This document shows, piece after piece, positions 10,284 through 21,143 of a stretch of 64,000 bases of DNA. Every line of letters starts with the position of its first letter. The first letter of the stretch is position 1. The stretch is taken from positions 1 to 64,000 of the forward strand of contig MCFL01000111.1 of the NCBI GenBank assembly GCA_002102555.1, written 5' to 3'. The notes under the pieces are model-generated. The model had not been told where the DNA came from and did no database searches. It saw only the letters and a list, made by a program, of their open reading frames with translations. This DNA comes from Catenaria anguillulae PL171 (lineage: Eukaryota; Blastocladiomycota; Blastocladiomycetes; Blastocladiales; Catenariaceae). The position numbers and the translations under genes were made by a program.

Positions 10284-13200
10284 TTACCGCCCACCATACC
10301 GACTCGTCATACTCGTTGCGCCACCAACGCTGACAGCCTCATTGACCCACTCGGCAACGTACGAGAAACCAGCAAACTCCATCTGATCGGCCTCGTCCAA
10401 CGTAGTGTGAATGGGCGTCAACACGGGCGGTTCCCTGGTAAACTCCTCGTCAAAGTTACTCACATCGACGGCATTGGTGATCCTCGGCACAAACGGCGGC
10501 GGAATGCGCTTCGCCAACAACGCATCCCAATCCACGCCCTTGAAAAACGGATGCCGCTTGATCTCGTCGGCATCGAGCGCGCCAGCACCCAGGCGCTTGC
10601 GGGGATCCTTTGTTAAAAGGCCCTGGCACAAGTGCACTGCGTCTCTTGACATGGTGATGGGATACAAGACTTCGTCGTGCAAGATGGCCTCAAAGATCTC
10701 TTCCTCATCGTCACCGCGGAAGGGGGATTGCCCGCAAAGCATTTCGTACACGAGCACGCCAAATGCCCACCAGTCGACGGCGCGCCCATAGTGTTGTTCG
10801 CATAGGATCTCGGGGGCCATAAACTCGGGAGTCCCGCAAAACGTGTTGGTGGTGGCGCCAAGCGGCATGTTTTCTTTGCACAGACCATAGTCGGCGAGCT
10901 TGATATGACCGTCCATGCCGAGCATAATGTTGTCGAGTTTGAGATCACTAAAGTTAGAAATCAATCGGCAGGTTAGACATTATTGCAACAGCAGGGTGAG
11001 AGAGCAGAGAGGAAAGGGAACGTCGTCGCAAGTACCGATACACAATGCTGTTCTGATGGAAAAACTGCAACGCCAACAAGACCTCACACGCATAAAAGCG
11101 TGCTCGCCGCTCGTTAAACTGCTCGCGCTGAATGTGCCACATGAGATCACCGCCCGCAACATACTCCATGACGAAATACAGACGCGACTCGGTCTGCAGC
11201 GTCGCGTACAGATTGACCAAGAATGGATGCCGTGACGAGTTGGCTGCTTGGAAGATGCGCTTCTCAGACCGCGTCGACTCGACCTCGTCGTTCTCGAGTA
11301 CAAAGTCCTTTTTCAAGACCTTGATGGCGTACAATTTACGGCTGGTGCGTTCTTCGGCGAGCATCACTTTGCCGAAATTGCCTTTGCCGAGGACCGCGAG
11401 GAAGGAAAAGTCGTCGAGCGAGACGAGGTTCGGCGGCGAGGGGTACGGCGTGGTTGGGGCAGTGGCGGGCGCGGGCGCCGCGCCGCCAACGGTGCGGTCG
11501 AGGATGGCCTTGCCAGCAAGCGACGCAGACACGGGTGCCGGCATGGCGGGTTCTGCTTGACGGGAAACAATCGCAGCAGGCTCGGACGGCGGCGGCACGG
11601 GTTTCGGCAACTCGGGCACGGCGACGGGCTGCGGCGGTAAAATGGCGGCTTGCCTTTGCGCCACACGAATGGCATTGGCAGCACGCATGTCCTTTGCGAG
11701 CTTGATCTCGTGCAACATCTTGTTAGCACGCTTCATGCTCAACCCGCAAAAGTTTGGCACGAGCAACGCACATCCCTTGTGCGCCATCAGGTCGCACTCT
11801 GAGCACTTGACGTTGCCCCTGCCGAGCGGAACCAAGTGACCGCAATGACAGCACCAGTGTGCCTTGAGGTTGGTAGTGGGCGTAAACCGATGAGGAATGT
11901 TGTGTGGCAAGGGTTCGCCGTCCTCGTCGGCCACGGCACGGTCCTCGTCGTCGGCGGATCCAAAGCAGCGTGTGAGCACCTTGGGCGCACACTTTTTGTG
12001 ACACGAAAACCCGCACGACTCGCACGCATAGCATGCAGACACGCCAATAAACTCGGAGCACAGGGCACACTTGACAATGGTAGCATACTGGGCAAGCACA
12101 AACTGATGGCCGTTGCGTGTAGCTTCGACCTTTTTCTTCTTGCGCACGGCGCCCTGACGCCCAAGCCGCGACACTTTCCTGGCCCTGGCTGCCACGGGCG
12201 TCACGGTTGCCCGGACAAGGACGGCGCCGACCGGGTCCAAGTCAAACCACCCCTGCACACCCCTGACGCCCTCGCCCAGCAAACTGTCGGCCACATCCGC
12301 CACGCGGAACCACACGAGCCCATCGACCATCTTGACACTGCCCTGCTTGTCTGCCTCGACGAGCACCACCTCGACCTCTGCATTCTTGTCCAAGCCCGTC
12401 ACCACCACCTGCTCGTTGAATGGGATCTCGGTCTCACACCCGGTCTTGTCCTTTGGCGCCTTGAATGCACGCGACCGCGCCTTGACCACGCCGTCGACTT
12501 GCACCAAGGCAACATAGTGGTCAGCACGTGACCGCGACAGGGCGTTTTTCACACTGGGCGGGACGCGCGCAGCAACCACATGCACCGTGAGATCGCCGAG
12601 CTGCTGGCGCCGCGGAAGCGTCGTGACCATGGGTGGCGGCGCAGGCACGGTGACTTGATGGGTCGAAGGCGGCAGCGGCGCTTGCGAATCCTCGGTTGTC
12701 GACACGCCCTCGGGCACGTACAGGCCAGAGTACTTGTTGAGTGCGCGCTTGAGGGCGTCGAGGCGCACGAGCGCTTCGTGGTGTTGCGCAAGTGTGGCCG
12801 TGTTGTCGCCGGCGCCGCCACCGGCATGGCGGAGTGACACGGACGAGGCGTGTTTGGACATGCCCTGTGTGGGAGACGTGGTGCCCGATGAGGATGGGGG
12901 CGACGACGACGTGGATGATGAAGTCCCATCTGCGCCTCCTGCACGCGACGTGGATGCCACGGCTTTGGTGGCCAGGTCCAGCTTGTATGTGAGGTCGCGC
13001 ATTTTCGAGGAAATGACTTGGGTCGAGAGCATGGCGCCCGTGCGTGAGGCGGCGAGGTTGGATGCTGTGGGCTGTTGTTCCTTGACTGTGTCGTTTGTCG
13101 AGGGTTCGGGGTCAGGCAGTGGCGGGAGCGAGCCCATGGGCGGTGGGCCCGACAGAAACAGTTTGCCGAGTTCTGTGTCGGGGAGTTGATGGGCAAGGGC

Positions 13201-13959
13201 GACGCGAGGGTCGCTTGCGGGTCCACCGGCGCCAGCAGCGTCTGACCCGGGTCCTGACGAGGTGGATGGATCGAGGGCGTTGACGGATGACGATGATTTG
13301 GAGCGCATGGATTTTTTGAGGTATGAAAAGAAGCCGCCGCCAGATGATGACGATTCCTTTGTCGAGTTTGCAGCCGATGAGGCAGAGGTTTGGACGTGCA
13401 CTGTGGGCAGCGAGGCCGACGAGAGTTGACCAACCGAGGTACTTGGGCTGAGGCCCGAGAGCGACGTGGCCGACGACGAGGCCGTGAGAGCGAGCGAATC
13501 GGACGAGGGCGAGGATCCCAATTGTGCGGCAGTAGCCGTGGCGACGGGGACAGCAAGCGCGACATTGTTGGCCATTGGGGCATGACTGGTCGAGTCGGTT
13601 TGGTGTGTGCTGGATCCGCCGCCGGCGCTGCTGCCGATAGACAGGCGCTCGAGCTGTTGGCGAAGGTAGGCAATGCGCTTTGCCGATTCCGCGAGCGACG
13701 CCTCGCACTGCGCCAGGGCGTTGCGGTCCGTTAGCTTGGCGCGCATCAGGAGAGCGCCCTCGCGCATCTTCTCCTCGACGCCGAGCTTGCGCAGGATCTC
13801 GGCTGAGCGAGAGTCCTTTGGCGGCGGCGGTGGCGGCGGTGGCGGCGGAGTTTGCTCTTGATCTTGGCCGTCCTGTTGTTTGCGCCACGAAAGACTGCCG
13901 TCGTCAGCGATGGCTGGCAAAGGGGGCCGCCCGATGGGAGCATGGCATGTATGTACCAT
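10284..13959 (-). CDS. PKC1: Protein kinase C, fungal Pkc1 type
   Basis: Exons 13959-11036 and 10947-10284 (88-nt intron splitting YRDLKLDN) give 1195 residues. Domains in order: HR1 with [20 protein letters not shown] (about 55-110), second HR1 (about 315-410), C2-like ([13 protein letters not shown], about 455-590), two C1 zinc fingers ([20 protein letters not shown] and [20 protein letters not shown], about 613-735), kinase (GKGNFGKV from about 853, [15 protein letters not shown], activation loop [14 protein letters not shown]), and the AGC tail with turn motif [11 protein letters not shown] and hydrophobic motif [11 protein letters not shown]. The DYG instead of DFG is normal for fungal PKCs. 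It acts downstream of Rho1 in cell-wall integrity signalling. The frame stays open upstream to an ATG at 14439, which would add 160 Pro-rich residues; 13959 is preferred because it sits close to HR1. Linkers are Ser-rich and probably disordered. Confidence 0.93.
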
Positions 13960-14511
13960 TGTGTTTGCCGAGTCAACGAGCTGAGGGTTTCTGTGTGCAA
14001 TACAGTACAAAAAGACAAGGTCGGGTGGCGTTGGGGTTGGCGTTGGTGTTGGTGTTGCCGGATTGATGGGTCTTGGCGGCGGGTTCAACTGTCGCGGACT
14101 GCGGTGGTGGGGCCGGGACTTCAACTTGAGGCAGGGCGGCCGGGGAATGTCGGGCGTAAGGAGAGGCGCCGAGTGCTCAGACTGACTGCGAGAGTGCTCT
14201 ACCTCTTTGTACTCGCGGAAGCACAAAGTCTTGTCTTGTCGATACAGAAATGGCAGCGGACCAGATCCCGCACAAAGGCCGCGTTCACCGCAGGCCGGCA
14301 CCCCGTCCCCGGCCAGTCCCGCCGCCGTCGCATCACGGTGGCAACGCCTTGGCAGGTGCGTGGCACACTTGCAAACCTTGCCCAAGCATGTGATAGCTCC
14401 TAGGTTGCAGCTCTCTATCCCGAGTTGGTGTCTTTGCATCCCGCTTCACGTAACTTCACGTAACAACACAACACAGCACCAAGTATGTATGTGCTCGATT
14501 GATATCACTTC
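13960..14511. other. PKC1 upstream region / RING gene 3' region
   Basis: The PKC1 frame is open through most of this stretch, so it may hold an extended PKC1 N-terminus or a 5' leader with an intron (CTGTATTGCACACAG lies about 30 bp upstream of the chosen ATG). It shows no domain. Confidence 0.45.
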
Positions 14512-15177
14512 TCATCCGTCTTTGGGCTCTTGCACCCAATTCCCCTTGACCGTCACCCCAACCAGCCGGTCAAAGGGACACATTGCCGTCGCTTCCAACC
14601 TCGACCAACACGCCCGACACATCTCATGCCCGCACGGGTCCAACTCAATCTCCACACTCAAATCACAGCAAATGGCACACATGGCCGGCCCTGCAGCGGA
14701 CACGGCCACCGGTCCCGATGCTGGTTTTGGTTCTGGTACGACTGGCACTTGAGCCATAGTCACAGCCACTGACGGCGCAACCACAGCTCCCGCTGCAGCA
14801 GAGGCAGCTGACGCCGCGGCCACAGCAAACCGTGCTGCGTGTCGCTCGCGAATCTCGCGCACCTTGGCCTCAAACTCCCTTGCGGCATCCTCGAGCTCGG
14901 CAGCCATTTCCTGCGCAATGTCTTGAATCGAGGTCGCAATGGGTTCGTGCACGGCATCTGGCACGCCACACGTTGTCGTCGCCATTTGCCCTGACTCGGG
15001 TTGCGCAACGGGCGGCAATGCAGGCGCAGGTGGCGCGCGGACACGTTGGATCGCGGCGCGCAGCGAGTTGGCCAACGAGTCACCCGATGCGAGCTGAGCG
15101 CTCGAGGCTGACGTCGACGTCGACGTCGACGTCGGAATGGGTGTGAGTTGAACAAAGATGGAATCGGCAACGGTCAT
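14512..15177 (-). CDS. RING-finger protein, probable E3 ubiquitin ligase
   Basis: An uninterrupted frame of 221 residues from the ATG at 15177 (the frame is open further upstream, with no earlier ATG in the 130 bases checked). The C-terminus holds a RING: MCAICCDLSVEIELDPCGHE followed by MCRACW and TAMCPFDRL, i.e. C-x2-C, C-x-H-x2-C-x2-C, C-x2-D. The last ligand is Asp where most RINGs have Cys, a substitution also known from other RING variants. The middle (about 110-150) is Ala/Glu-rich and helical (DIAQEMAAELEDAAREFEAK), likely a coiled coil. The N-terminus is low complexity, including a Thr-Ser run encoded by GACGTC repeats. Substrate and pathway cannot be inferred. It lies 222 bp downstream of the acidic-protein gene on the same strand. 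Confidence 0.72.
   Translation of the reverse strand: MTVADSIFVQLTPIPTSTSTSTSASSAQLASGDSLANSLRAAIQRVRAPPAPALPPVAQPESGQMATTTCGVPDAVHEPIATSIQDIAQEMAAELEDAAREFEAKVREIRERHAARFAVAAASAASAAAGAVVAPSVAVTMAQVPVVPEPKPASGPVAVSAAGPAMCAICCDLSVEIELDPCGHEMCRACWSRLEATAMCPFDRLVGVTVKGNWVQEPKDG
15110..15134. repeat. GACGTC hexanucleotide microsatellite (4 units)
   Basis: Four head-to-tail GACGTC units inside the RING gene; on the coding strand they give an alternating Ser-Thr run. Each unit is a palindrome. Confidence 0.8.
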
Positions 15178-15399
15178 GGACAGAATCCATGCCGACTGTT
15201 GGGTTGCACTGGTGGTTTGTGAAGGTGTGGGTGCCAGCACATGAGCGTCGCCGTGCTTGATGTGAGCATTTGAGAGAGATGCCAGTGGGATTGAGTAGGC
15301 CAGTGGGGACTGGGTGCGGATACATGTGCCGGTGAGGTGAAGGTGTGAGGGTGGACAAGAGGGATGGAGGGAGACAGTGACTGCAGATACAAGTGGAGT

Positions 15400-16585
15400 C
15401 TATGAAACATGGAGATTCAGAGACATGAGCTCGAAAGAGATAATGCATCGAGATCCAAGTAGAGTGCGCACGTGTTGGATACATAGAACAAGGTTGGTCC
15501 ACGCTTGTCCTTGACCCTGACCTTGATCGGAAGTCACATCAACAACCGAGTCATTGTCACTACTATCCTCAATGGCATGATCTTGTTGTACCCGATAGTC
15601 ATCCAGCTTGGCGATCAAGCGCTCCATGTTTTCCTCGTGCGTTCGTGGCTCGCCTTGTGGAATCTTTGCCGCGGCCGCCTCTGCCTCTTCCTTCTGAGCA
15701 TGTGCGCCAATAACCATGTCAGTGAGCCACGCGCCAAGGACAGTAAGAGAACCATGGTACCTCGCGCTCTGCCTGGAGATCTGCCAACAACAATCCATCA
15801 AACGCGCCGCGCTCGGGCTCTTGACTTGCGGTCCCCAGACTCCAAGGAAATCGAAGGGCGCTACCACCAGAAAAGTGCGCATAATACGTGGGATAGCTGC
15901 CAGAATCATCACTCTCGTCGTCGTCATCGTCCTCCTCCTCCTCCTCCTCCTCCCCTTGATCATCACCGGCAAGATCGTTGCCATGGTCGTCGTCACCGCC
16001 CAACCGCTGGCGCTTGTATGGTGGACACTTGATTGCATCCAGTTTGGTCAGGGCAGAGGCGGTGGGCAAAGGCGATGGTGACGACGATCGCGCACGACGC
16101 AGGCGAGACGGCTGCATGACAGTGTCTTGGCCTAACAAACCAAAGTGACCAGAGAGTGGTGCGGCCGCGGGCGGAGCAGGTGACGGCGGGTCCAAGTGCC
16201 GCGTTGACGGCAAGAGCGACAATGGTAACAGCCCAGAAGATGTGCAAGGCTGCGGAGACAAACGTGGAGGGCAAAATGCAGACGAGAAAGATGAGTGAGG
16301 ATCAATTGAGGATTGGGACCAGTTGGCGGCTGGACGCAACGCCAAAGGCGACTCGGAAGCAAAAGTCGAGTGTGTGGCGAGCGATATTGGATGAGAGCGA
16401 GTCGTCGACCCGCCCGCTGCTGCTGGTTCTTGTGATCGCAACCCAACACTGCCAGACATGATGCGGGTTACGGTCAACGGAGCGTTGCTGTCAGAAGCAC
16501 CGACGGCGGCGTCCACTGTGGCGGCAGCGCTAAAGCCGAAAGGGCGCATTGGCCGGTTGCTCGAGGTCTTGTTTGGGTTATTCAT
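15400..16585 (-). CDS. Unrecognised acidic, probably nuclear protein
   Basis: Exons 16585-15761 and 15693-15400 (67-nt GTACCA...CAG intron, phase 0) give 372 residues. I recognise no domain. Visible features: a Ser/Pro-rich first half; RLRRARSSSPSP; KCPPYKRQRL, which resembles a nuclear localisation signal; an acidic block (GEEEEEEEDDDDDESDDSGS, about 225-245); then a helical EREKEEAEAAAAKI segment built across the intron and a DSSDNDSVVDV tract. The acidic patch beside a basic patch suggests a chromatin or nucleolar role, but that is only a guess. The second exon's end is the least secure part. Confidence 0.55.
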
Positions 16586-16847
16586 TGTATTGACTTGATT
16601 CTGATTTCGTGCATGCCATCAAGGGCCAGGTGCGTCAGGAGTGTGAACTGTGAAGATTGCAATTTGTCACCCTCATAAATGCTCGATCCGAGCGCTGTCT
16701 ACCGAGAGCATAACGAAACACGGCAGAATGGACAGGATTTATGGACAGACGCAGAGAAAGTTATGTTTATACATTTGACAAAGGACGCAGCTCTCGATTG
16801 CCTCCAAGAGGATATCCATACACTGCCTCAACAGGACGTGTCGGGAA

Positions 16848-17342
16848 TCACGCCAAGTACTTTTCCAGCCCAGGAATCGCCTCCCACGCCTTGCCGGCAG
16901 CATCCCGCTTCACTTGCAACACCTCCACGACCGATTTGATGTCGATCGGCCCATAGACATGAGGGAAGTCGCCGTCCCGAACCTTCTTGCCAGTAGCTGC
17001 AGAGACGACGCGCTGCTCATGCTCGGGCGGAACAACTGCGGGCTCCCACACAATCTTAACGGCTCCCGATCCCGACACATGTGTTGTGGGTCCGCCAGCA
17101 ACTTGAGCAGTGGCGACCGAGTAGTGGTGGGTGTCGATGATCAAGACCGAAACGGAGGGGATGGCTGAAAGATAGCGATTGGCCGTGTCGAGCGCAAGTT
17201 GGAGTGGCGAGCAGTGAATGAAACCCTCGGTTTTGAGTGAGTCCGTCGTGTACAACGTGCTGCCGTTGCCGGGGTCCTTGCCAACGGGCGGGACGGCGGC
17301 GGTCGGCAGGAGGTGCGCAATGTAGCGAGGAGGGCTAGTCAT
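16848..17342 (-). CDS. DUF952 family protein
   Basis: One exon, 164 residues, about the usual length of DUF952 proteins. Family features seen: an N-terminal YIAHLLPT strand, LKTEGFIHCSPLQLALDTAN (the G-F-I-H-C/S core), a central VLIID, VKIVWEPA, and the C-terminal DFPHVYGPIDIKSVVEVLQV. The family is widespread in bacteria and fungi; its biochemical role is not established, and related small proteins have been linked to an ADP-ribosyltransferase-like fold. It is divergently arranged with the rRNA dimethyltransferase gene, 330 bp apart. Confidence 0.82.
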   Translation of the reverse strand: MTSPPRYIAHLLPTAAVPPVGKDPGNGSTLYTTDSLKTEGFIHCSPLQLALDTANRYLSAIPSVSVLIIDTHHYSVATAQVAGGPTTHVSGSGAVKIVWEPAVVPPEHEQRVVSAATGKKVRDGDFPHVYGPIDIKSVVEVLQVKRDAAGKAWEAIPGLEKYLA

Positions 17343-17672
17343 GGTCAGCGTTGCAATGATTTGCGTGACCGTGATTTCAGCGAGTGCATTTGTCAGCTTG
17401 AATTGTCATTCAACAGTGTCTGCAATGGACTGAAATTGTTTTCGTGATGTGACAAATCTTTCTAGGGCCCGCCGATCTGACGGTCTGAAGCCGTAGCTGT
17501 CTCGCACACAAATGTGACAAGTTGCCTCGCACCTTCATCTCATCTCGAAGATGCGGTGTGTCTCAACTTTAACTTTCGATAGCCATTCAACGACAGCATG
17601 CCATGATCATGTATCCATACACCGAGCACACCATCGTATCCAACACCAAGCCACTTTTTTCGTCGATCCACA
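17343..17672. other. Divergent promoter region
   Basis: Shared upstream region of the DUF952 gene (minus) and the TFB1M-like gene (plus). No clear TATA element was identified. Confidence 0.4.
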
Positions 17673-18806
17673 ATGAGCTCCCCCACCCAAGTCCTCGCCC
17701 GTCTCCCAAAGGTCCAGGACATTATCAAGATCTATGGCCTCGTTGCCAAATCGGCACTGTCACAAAACTTCATTTTGGACCAAAATGTCACCGACAAGAT
17801 TGTCGCAAACATTCAGCCAAAGCGCCTCAAGCCAGACCTCAAGGATGCACTCATCATCGAGGTTGGCCCTGGCCCTGGCATGCTCTCTCGATCCCTCATC
17901 AAGGCCGGAGCAACAAAGATTTTGGCCATTGAGAAGGACTCGAGGTTCCTTCCTTTGCTCCAAGTACGAACGCTTGCTTGTACCATAACATGCCCGTGCT
18001 CACCATGCACCCAGTCATTTCCTTCCTCCACTCCCCTCAATAGCAACTCACAGACGCATCCTCGGGTTCCTTTCAAGTCATCCACGGCGACGCTCTCTCT
18101 GCTCCCTATTCCGACCTTGTTGACCGTGCCATTGCCGACCTCGACTTTGACCCTACCGCGCACCCAATTCACCTCGTCGGCAACCTCCCTTTCAACATTG
18201 CCACGCCGCTGCTCCTCACACACTTGCGCGACCTTTCGCACCGCCGCGGCCTATTTGCGCCCAGGTGCAAGTACACGGACATGACGCTCATGTTCCAGCG
18301 CGAGGTGGCGCAGCGCATGGTTGCACGGCCTGGCACAGAGGGAAGGTCGCGCATCAGTATTGTGTCGCAGGCAGTTGCTGGGTGTGAGGTCGTCATGCAT
18401 GTGCCCAGCAGTGTATTTGTGCCGCGCCCGAAAGTGGATGCGGCAGTTGTCAGGTTGGTCCCAAGAAGTAGGGTTGAGGCGCTTGGTGGACTTGAGCGAA
18501 TCGAGACGGTGAGCCGGTGGCTGTTCGGGATGAGGAGGAAAACGGTCCGGAATAACTTGATGTGCGTGCTCACTCGCTTTTTTCATATCCTGCGTGCACC
18601 GAATCCGCACTGACAACGGCATGCTTGCTGGCAGGGCTTTCCACGATGAGGAAACTGTGCAAAGGTTGCTCACCGAATCTGGCATTGCTCCTGGTGCACG
18701 AGCGCAAGAGCTGACAACGGAAAGTATTGTGCGGTTATCAATGGTGGCGGCCAAGATGGGACTGGTGTATGATGAAGATCATCCTCGCCCTCAGTGTTCT
18801 TCGTAA
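17673..18806 (+). CDS. Mitochondrial rRNA dimethyladenosine transferase (TFB1M/KsgA family)
   Basis: Exons 17673-17963, 18044-18561 and 18635-18806 join to 326 residues (human TFB1M has 346). The KsgA/Dim1 motifs are clear: SALSQNFILDQNVTDKIV near the N-terminus, SAM-binding EVGPGPGMLSRSL, AIEKDSRF, FQVIHGDAL, the catalytic NLPF (in HLVGNLPFNIATPLLLTHL), FQREVAQRM, RSRISIVSQ and VFVPRPKVDAAVV. The arrangement IIKIYGLVAKSALSQNF and the Phe in NLPF match TFB1M rather than cytosolic Dim1. The family dimethylates two adjacent adenines in a loop of the small-subunit rRNA; in fungi and animals relatives also serve as mitochondrial transcription factors. An unmistakable mitochondrial presequence is not visible, so the location is inferred from the subfamily. 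Confidence 0.87.
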
Positions 18807-19232
18807 AAAAAAATCCTTCCATCAATCTTGTTCACGGTAGGCTCCAAAGTGTATGTGAGACAGGTTCTTGCAGGCGGACTGGAGTCGTTGCATGAAATGG
18901 CATGGGCAACAAGCGACTTTCTTGGCATCTGAGCATCTTTACAGACAAGAGACCTCGGTTCCCGCTGCTCGCGCTGGGAAAGCTCATCAACATTATTGAG
19001 CGTAACCTCACTTCCGTGAATACTCCATGAACCATTGACTCTCGCCATGATGGAGCGGAGGTGAGAGTCAATGAGCACCTAGCGGATCGTGATCAAGCAT
19101 GCATGACCCAACATTGAATCTACATGACGTGCTGCCGTCAAACTTTCCTGTTCTACTTGACTAAAGAAACAGACTACACATCGCTTACAGTGTTCCCTTG
19201 GGCCAAAAGGCAGGTTGTGGTAGTGAGTTCAA
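18807..19232. other. Intergenic, no gene seen
   Basis: Between the rRNA dimethyltransferase gene and tRNA-Thr. Nothing recognised. Confidence 0.5.
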
Positions 19233-19304
19233 GCCCTTGTAGCTCAGTGGCAGAGCGTTGGTCTTGTAAACCAAAGGTCCCGAGTTCAATCCTCGGTGGG
19301 GGCA
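19233..19304 (+). tRNA. tRNA-Thr (anticodon TGT)
   Basis: A 72-nt cloverleaf: acceptor GCCCTTG pairs with TGGGGGC (with G-T pairs), D arm GCTCAGTGGCAGAGC, anticodon stem TTGGT/ACCAA with loop CTTGTAA (anticodon TGT), T loop GTTCAAT within CCGAG/CTCGG. No intron. It reads ACA codons. Confidence 0.93.
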
Positions 19305-19591
19305 TGATTGTGCGGTGGTGCCATCATTGTGGGATTCAACATAAATAGAGCATCGAACTTCTTTTTCACACTTTTCAGAAGTTGTGTCATGGTCCTGAGA
19401 TATCGTCGCTTGCCAGTATTCTAGAGTCGAACGGCATCCTCAAAGCCTACGACTACTGAATGCAGTTCCTATCGCTTTGGCTCATGTTTTGGACGCTGGA
19501 ATGGCAGTATGCATTGATGAGAAATGTGAATGGATGCAGGGATTATCGGTACATTAATTGTTTCGCCTCACTGGCTCACCCAACACTTCAC

Positions 19592-20521
19592 TCAGCGCTC
19601 AACGCTTTCGACGGCCTTCCCTCTGTGCCCTCCCTCCCGATTTCCATCAAGCAACCCAGGAATCACACTCGACAAAATCGCCATCACCTTACCCAACCTG
19701 TCTCGCAACGCATCTGCCTCCCTCGCCTTGGCCTGCAACACCTTCCAATCCTTTCGCTCGCGTCGCTGGGCATCCTTGAGCGCGCGCATCACCTGGACAG
19801 TCAACTTATCTAGCTTCTTGTCCATCGCACTTGCATGATCCGTAGCTGCTTGTGCAATCTTGCGTGACTCGAGCGCGTCCGAGTGCAGCGAGGCGCACAG
19901 GCGCTCGAGGTCAGCGCGAGGAAGTGGTGAAAAGGACGGCGGAAGAGGCGAGAGCGGCGCAAGTTGTTGCGGAGACGCGAGAGCCTGAGGATGAACAGTT
20001 GAAATGGCAGATGGTGCGAATACAACCGATGAATGTGTTGGCGACCATGGGCACTCGTCCCCGGCGGATACTGCTTGCTCGATAATCGTGCGGTGGTGGT
20101 CGTCTTGTTCATCTTGCTCTGTGGCGGCTTGATGCTCAATCGTTGAGAGTGTTGCGGTTGGTGGCGGCGACTTCAGATGGTTTGAATTTGAGTGAATCGA
20201 GAATCCACGAGTGACCGCAGGCGAGGATGATTGGTTCGGGTCTGCACCTGTCCCCCAGGTTGTGAGAGAGATCGGGTGCAGGTGTAGCGGTTTGCTCAGA
20301 TGAGGCGACGCAAGAGTGGTGTCACCATCACCGAGAGAGGACTTTCGAGGGGGTGCAGCAACGTCATTAGTACGAGAAACATGGCCAGTGGAAGGGTGGG
20401 CGCTTGGAGCACCAGATCGGGCTGTCGACAAGATGGACGACGCGTGGGAATGGTAGTGGGAGATACACGGTTCGGTGTAAGCCGAGCCAACGAGTGAGCT
20501 GGTGCGGTCTGGAAACGACAT
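19592..20521 (-). CDS. Coiled-coil paralog family, member 1
   Basis: A single exon of 309 residues from the ATG at 20521 (MSFPDRTSSLV). The family is not one I recognise. The first two thirds are Ser/Pro/His-rich and probably disordered. The C-terminal domain (about 195-300) matches four neighbours: LSPLPPSFSPLPRADLERLC, SLHSDALESRKIAQAA, KKLDKLTVQVMRALKDAQRR, then LRDRLGKVMAILSSVIPGLL. This reads as a short Pro-rich lead, a helix and a long coiled coil ending in a hydrophobic VMAIL...VIPGL segment. The helix-only composition suggests oligomerisation or partner binding. It is the outermost member of a run of five such genes (19.6-30.0 kb), four on this strand. No signal peptide or membrane segment is seen. 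Confidence 0.68.
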   Translation of the reverse strand: MSFPDRTSSLVGSAYTEPCISHYHSHASSILSTARSGAPSAHPSTGHVSRTNDVAAPPRKSSLGDGDTTLASPHLSKPLHLHPISLTTWGTGADPNQSSSPAVTRGFSIHSNSNHLKSPPPTATLSTIEHQAATEQDEQDDHHRTIIEQAVSAGDECPWSPTHSSVVFAPSAISTVHPQALASPQQLAPLSPLPPSFSPLPRADLERLCASLHSDALESRKIAQAATDHASAMDKKLDKLTVQVMRALKDAQRRERKDWKVLQAKAREADALRDRLGKVMAILSSVIPGLLDGNREGGHRGKAVESVER

Positions 20522-21143
20522 GGCGCTGATGTGTGATACGGGCCTGAGAGGATATCGCAAGAATGTAGACCGGGACGGAGTGCGAGTATGGGTATTTGAA
20601 GCTCTCCAGACTCGGTGTGTTGACCCAAGCTGCTCTCCTTGTCCCCGGGCTTGCCAAGACGGTAAACATGTCGTTAATGAGCTCTCATGTGCACGGTTGT
20701 GCTTTTTGCCATTGGTTAAAAACTCTTTTGGACAGCCATGATTCGGTAATCCATGCATAGCAGGTAAAATTTGCAAGCCTGAACAGTTTTATCTCACCAA
20801 ATCAACGAGCCGCGTATGCCAACGACGGACGGAAAAACTAAATACGAAAACTTGATTGCTATTGGTGTTATGAAAGCTCCTTTTAAACAAGTGGAATATC
20901 ATTTGGGCGCGGATTCTCGGGCTCAACATACAGTTTCGACCAAGTGACCCTCGCCATGAATGAAATCACGCCCTCACACAGCGGCATTTCCACGGTCGAT
21001 TCGCACACAGGCTCGCCAGCAATAGGTCTTTCTAATAAAAGCACTGACGGAGAAATGCGTCAATCGATTCACGATGAATCAAACCTGGATGTATTTATTC
21101 AGCCTCAACACCGAAATCTTCGTCACGGCAGACTCGCACAAAT
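20522..21143. other. Intergenic between family members 1 and 2
   Basis: Holds the presumed promoter of member 1. No gene, RNA or repeat was recognised. Confidence 0.45.

Noticed and set aside
12549-13673. 374-codon open frame on the minus strand inside PKC1
   Set aside because: Same-strand shadow of the PKC1 frame; composition is Arg/His/Pro-rich and no motif is present.
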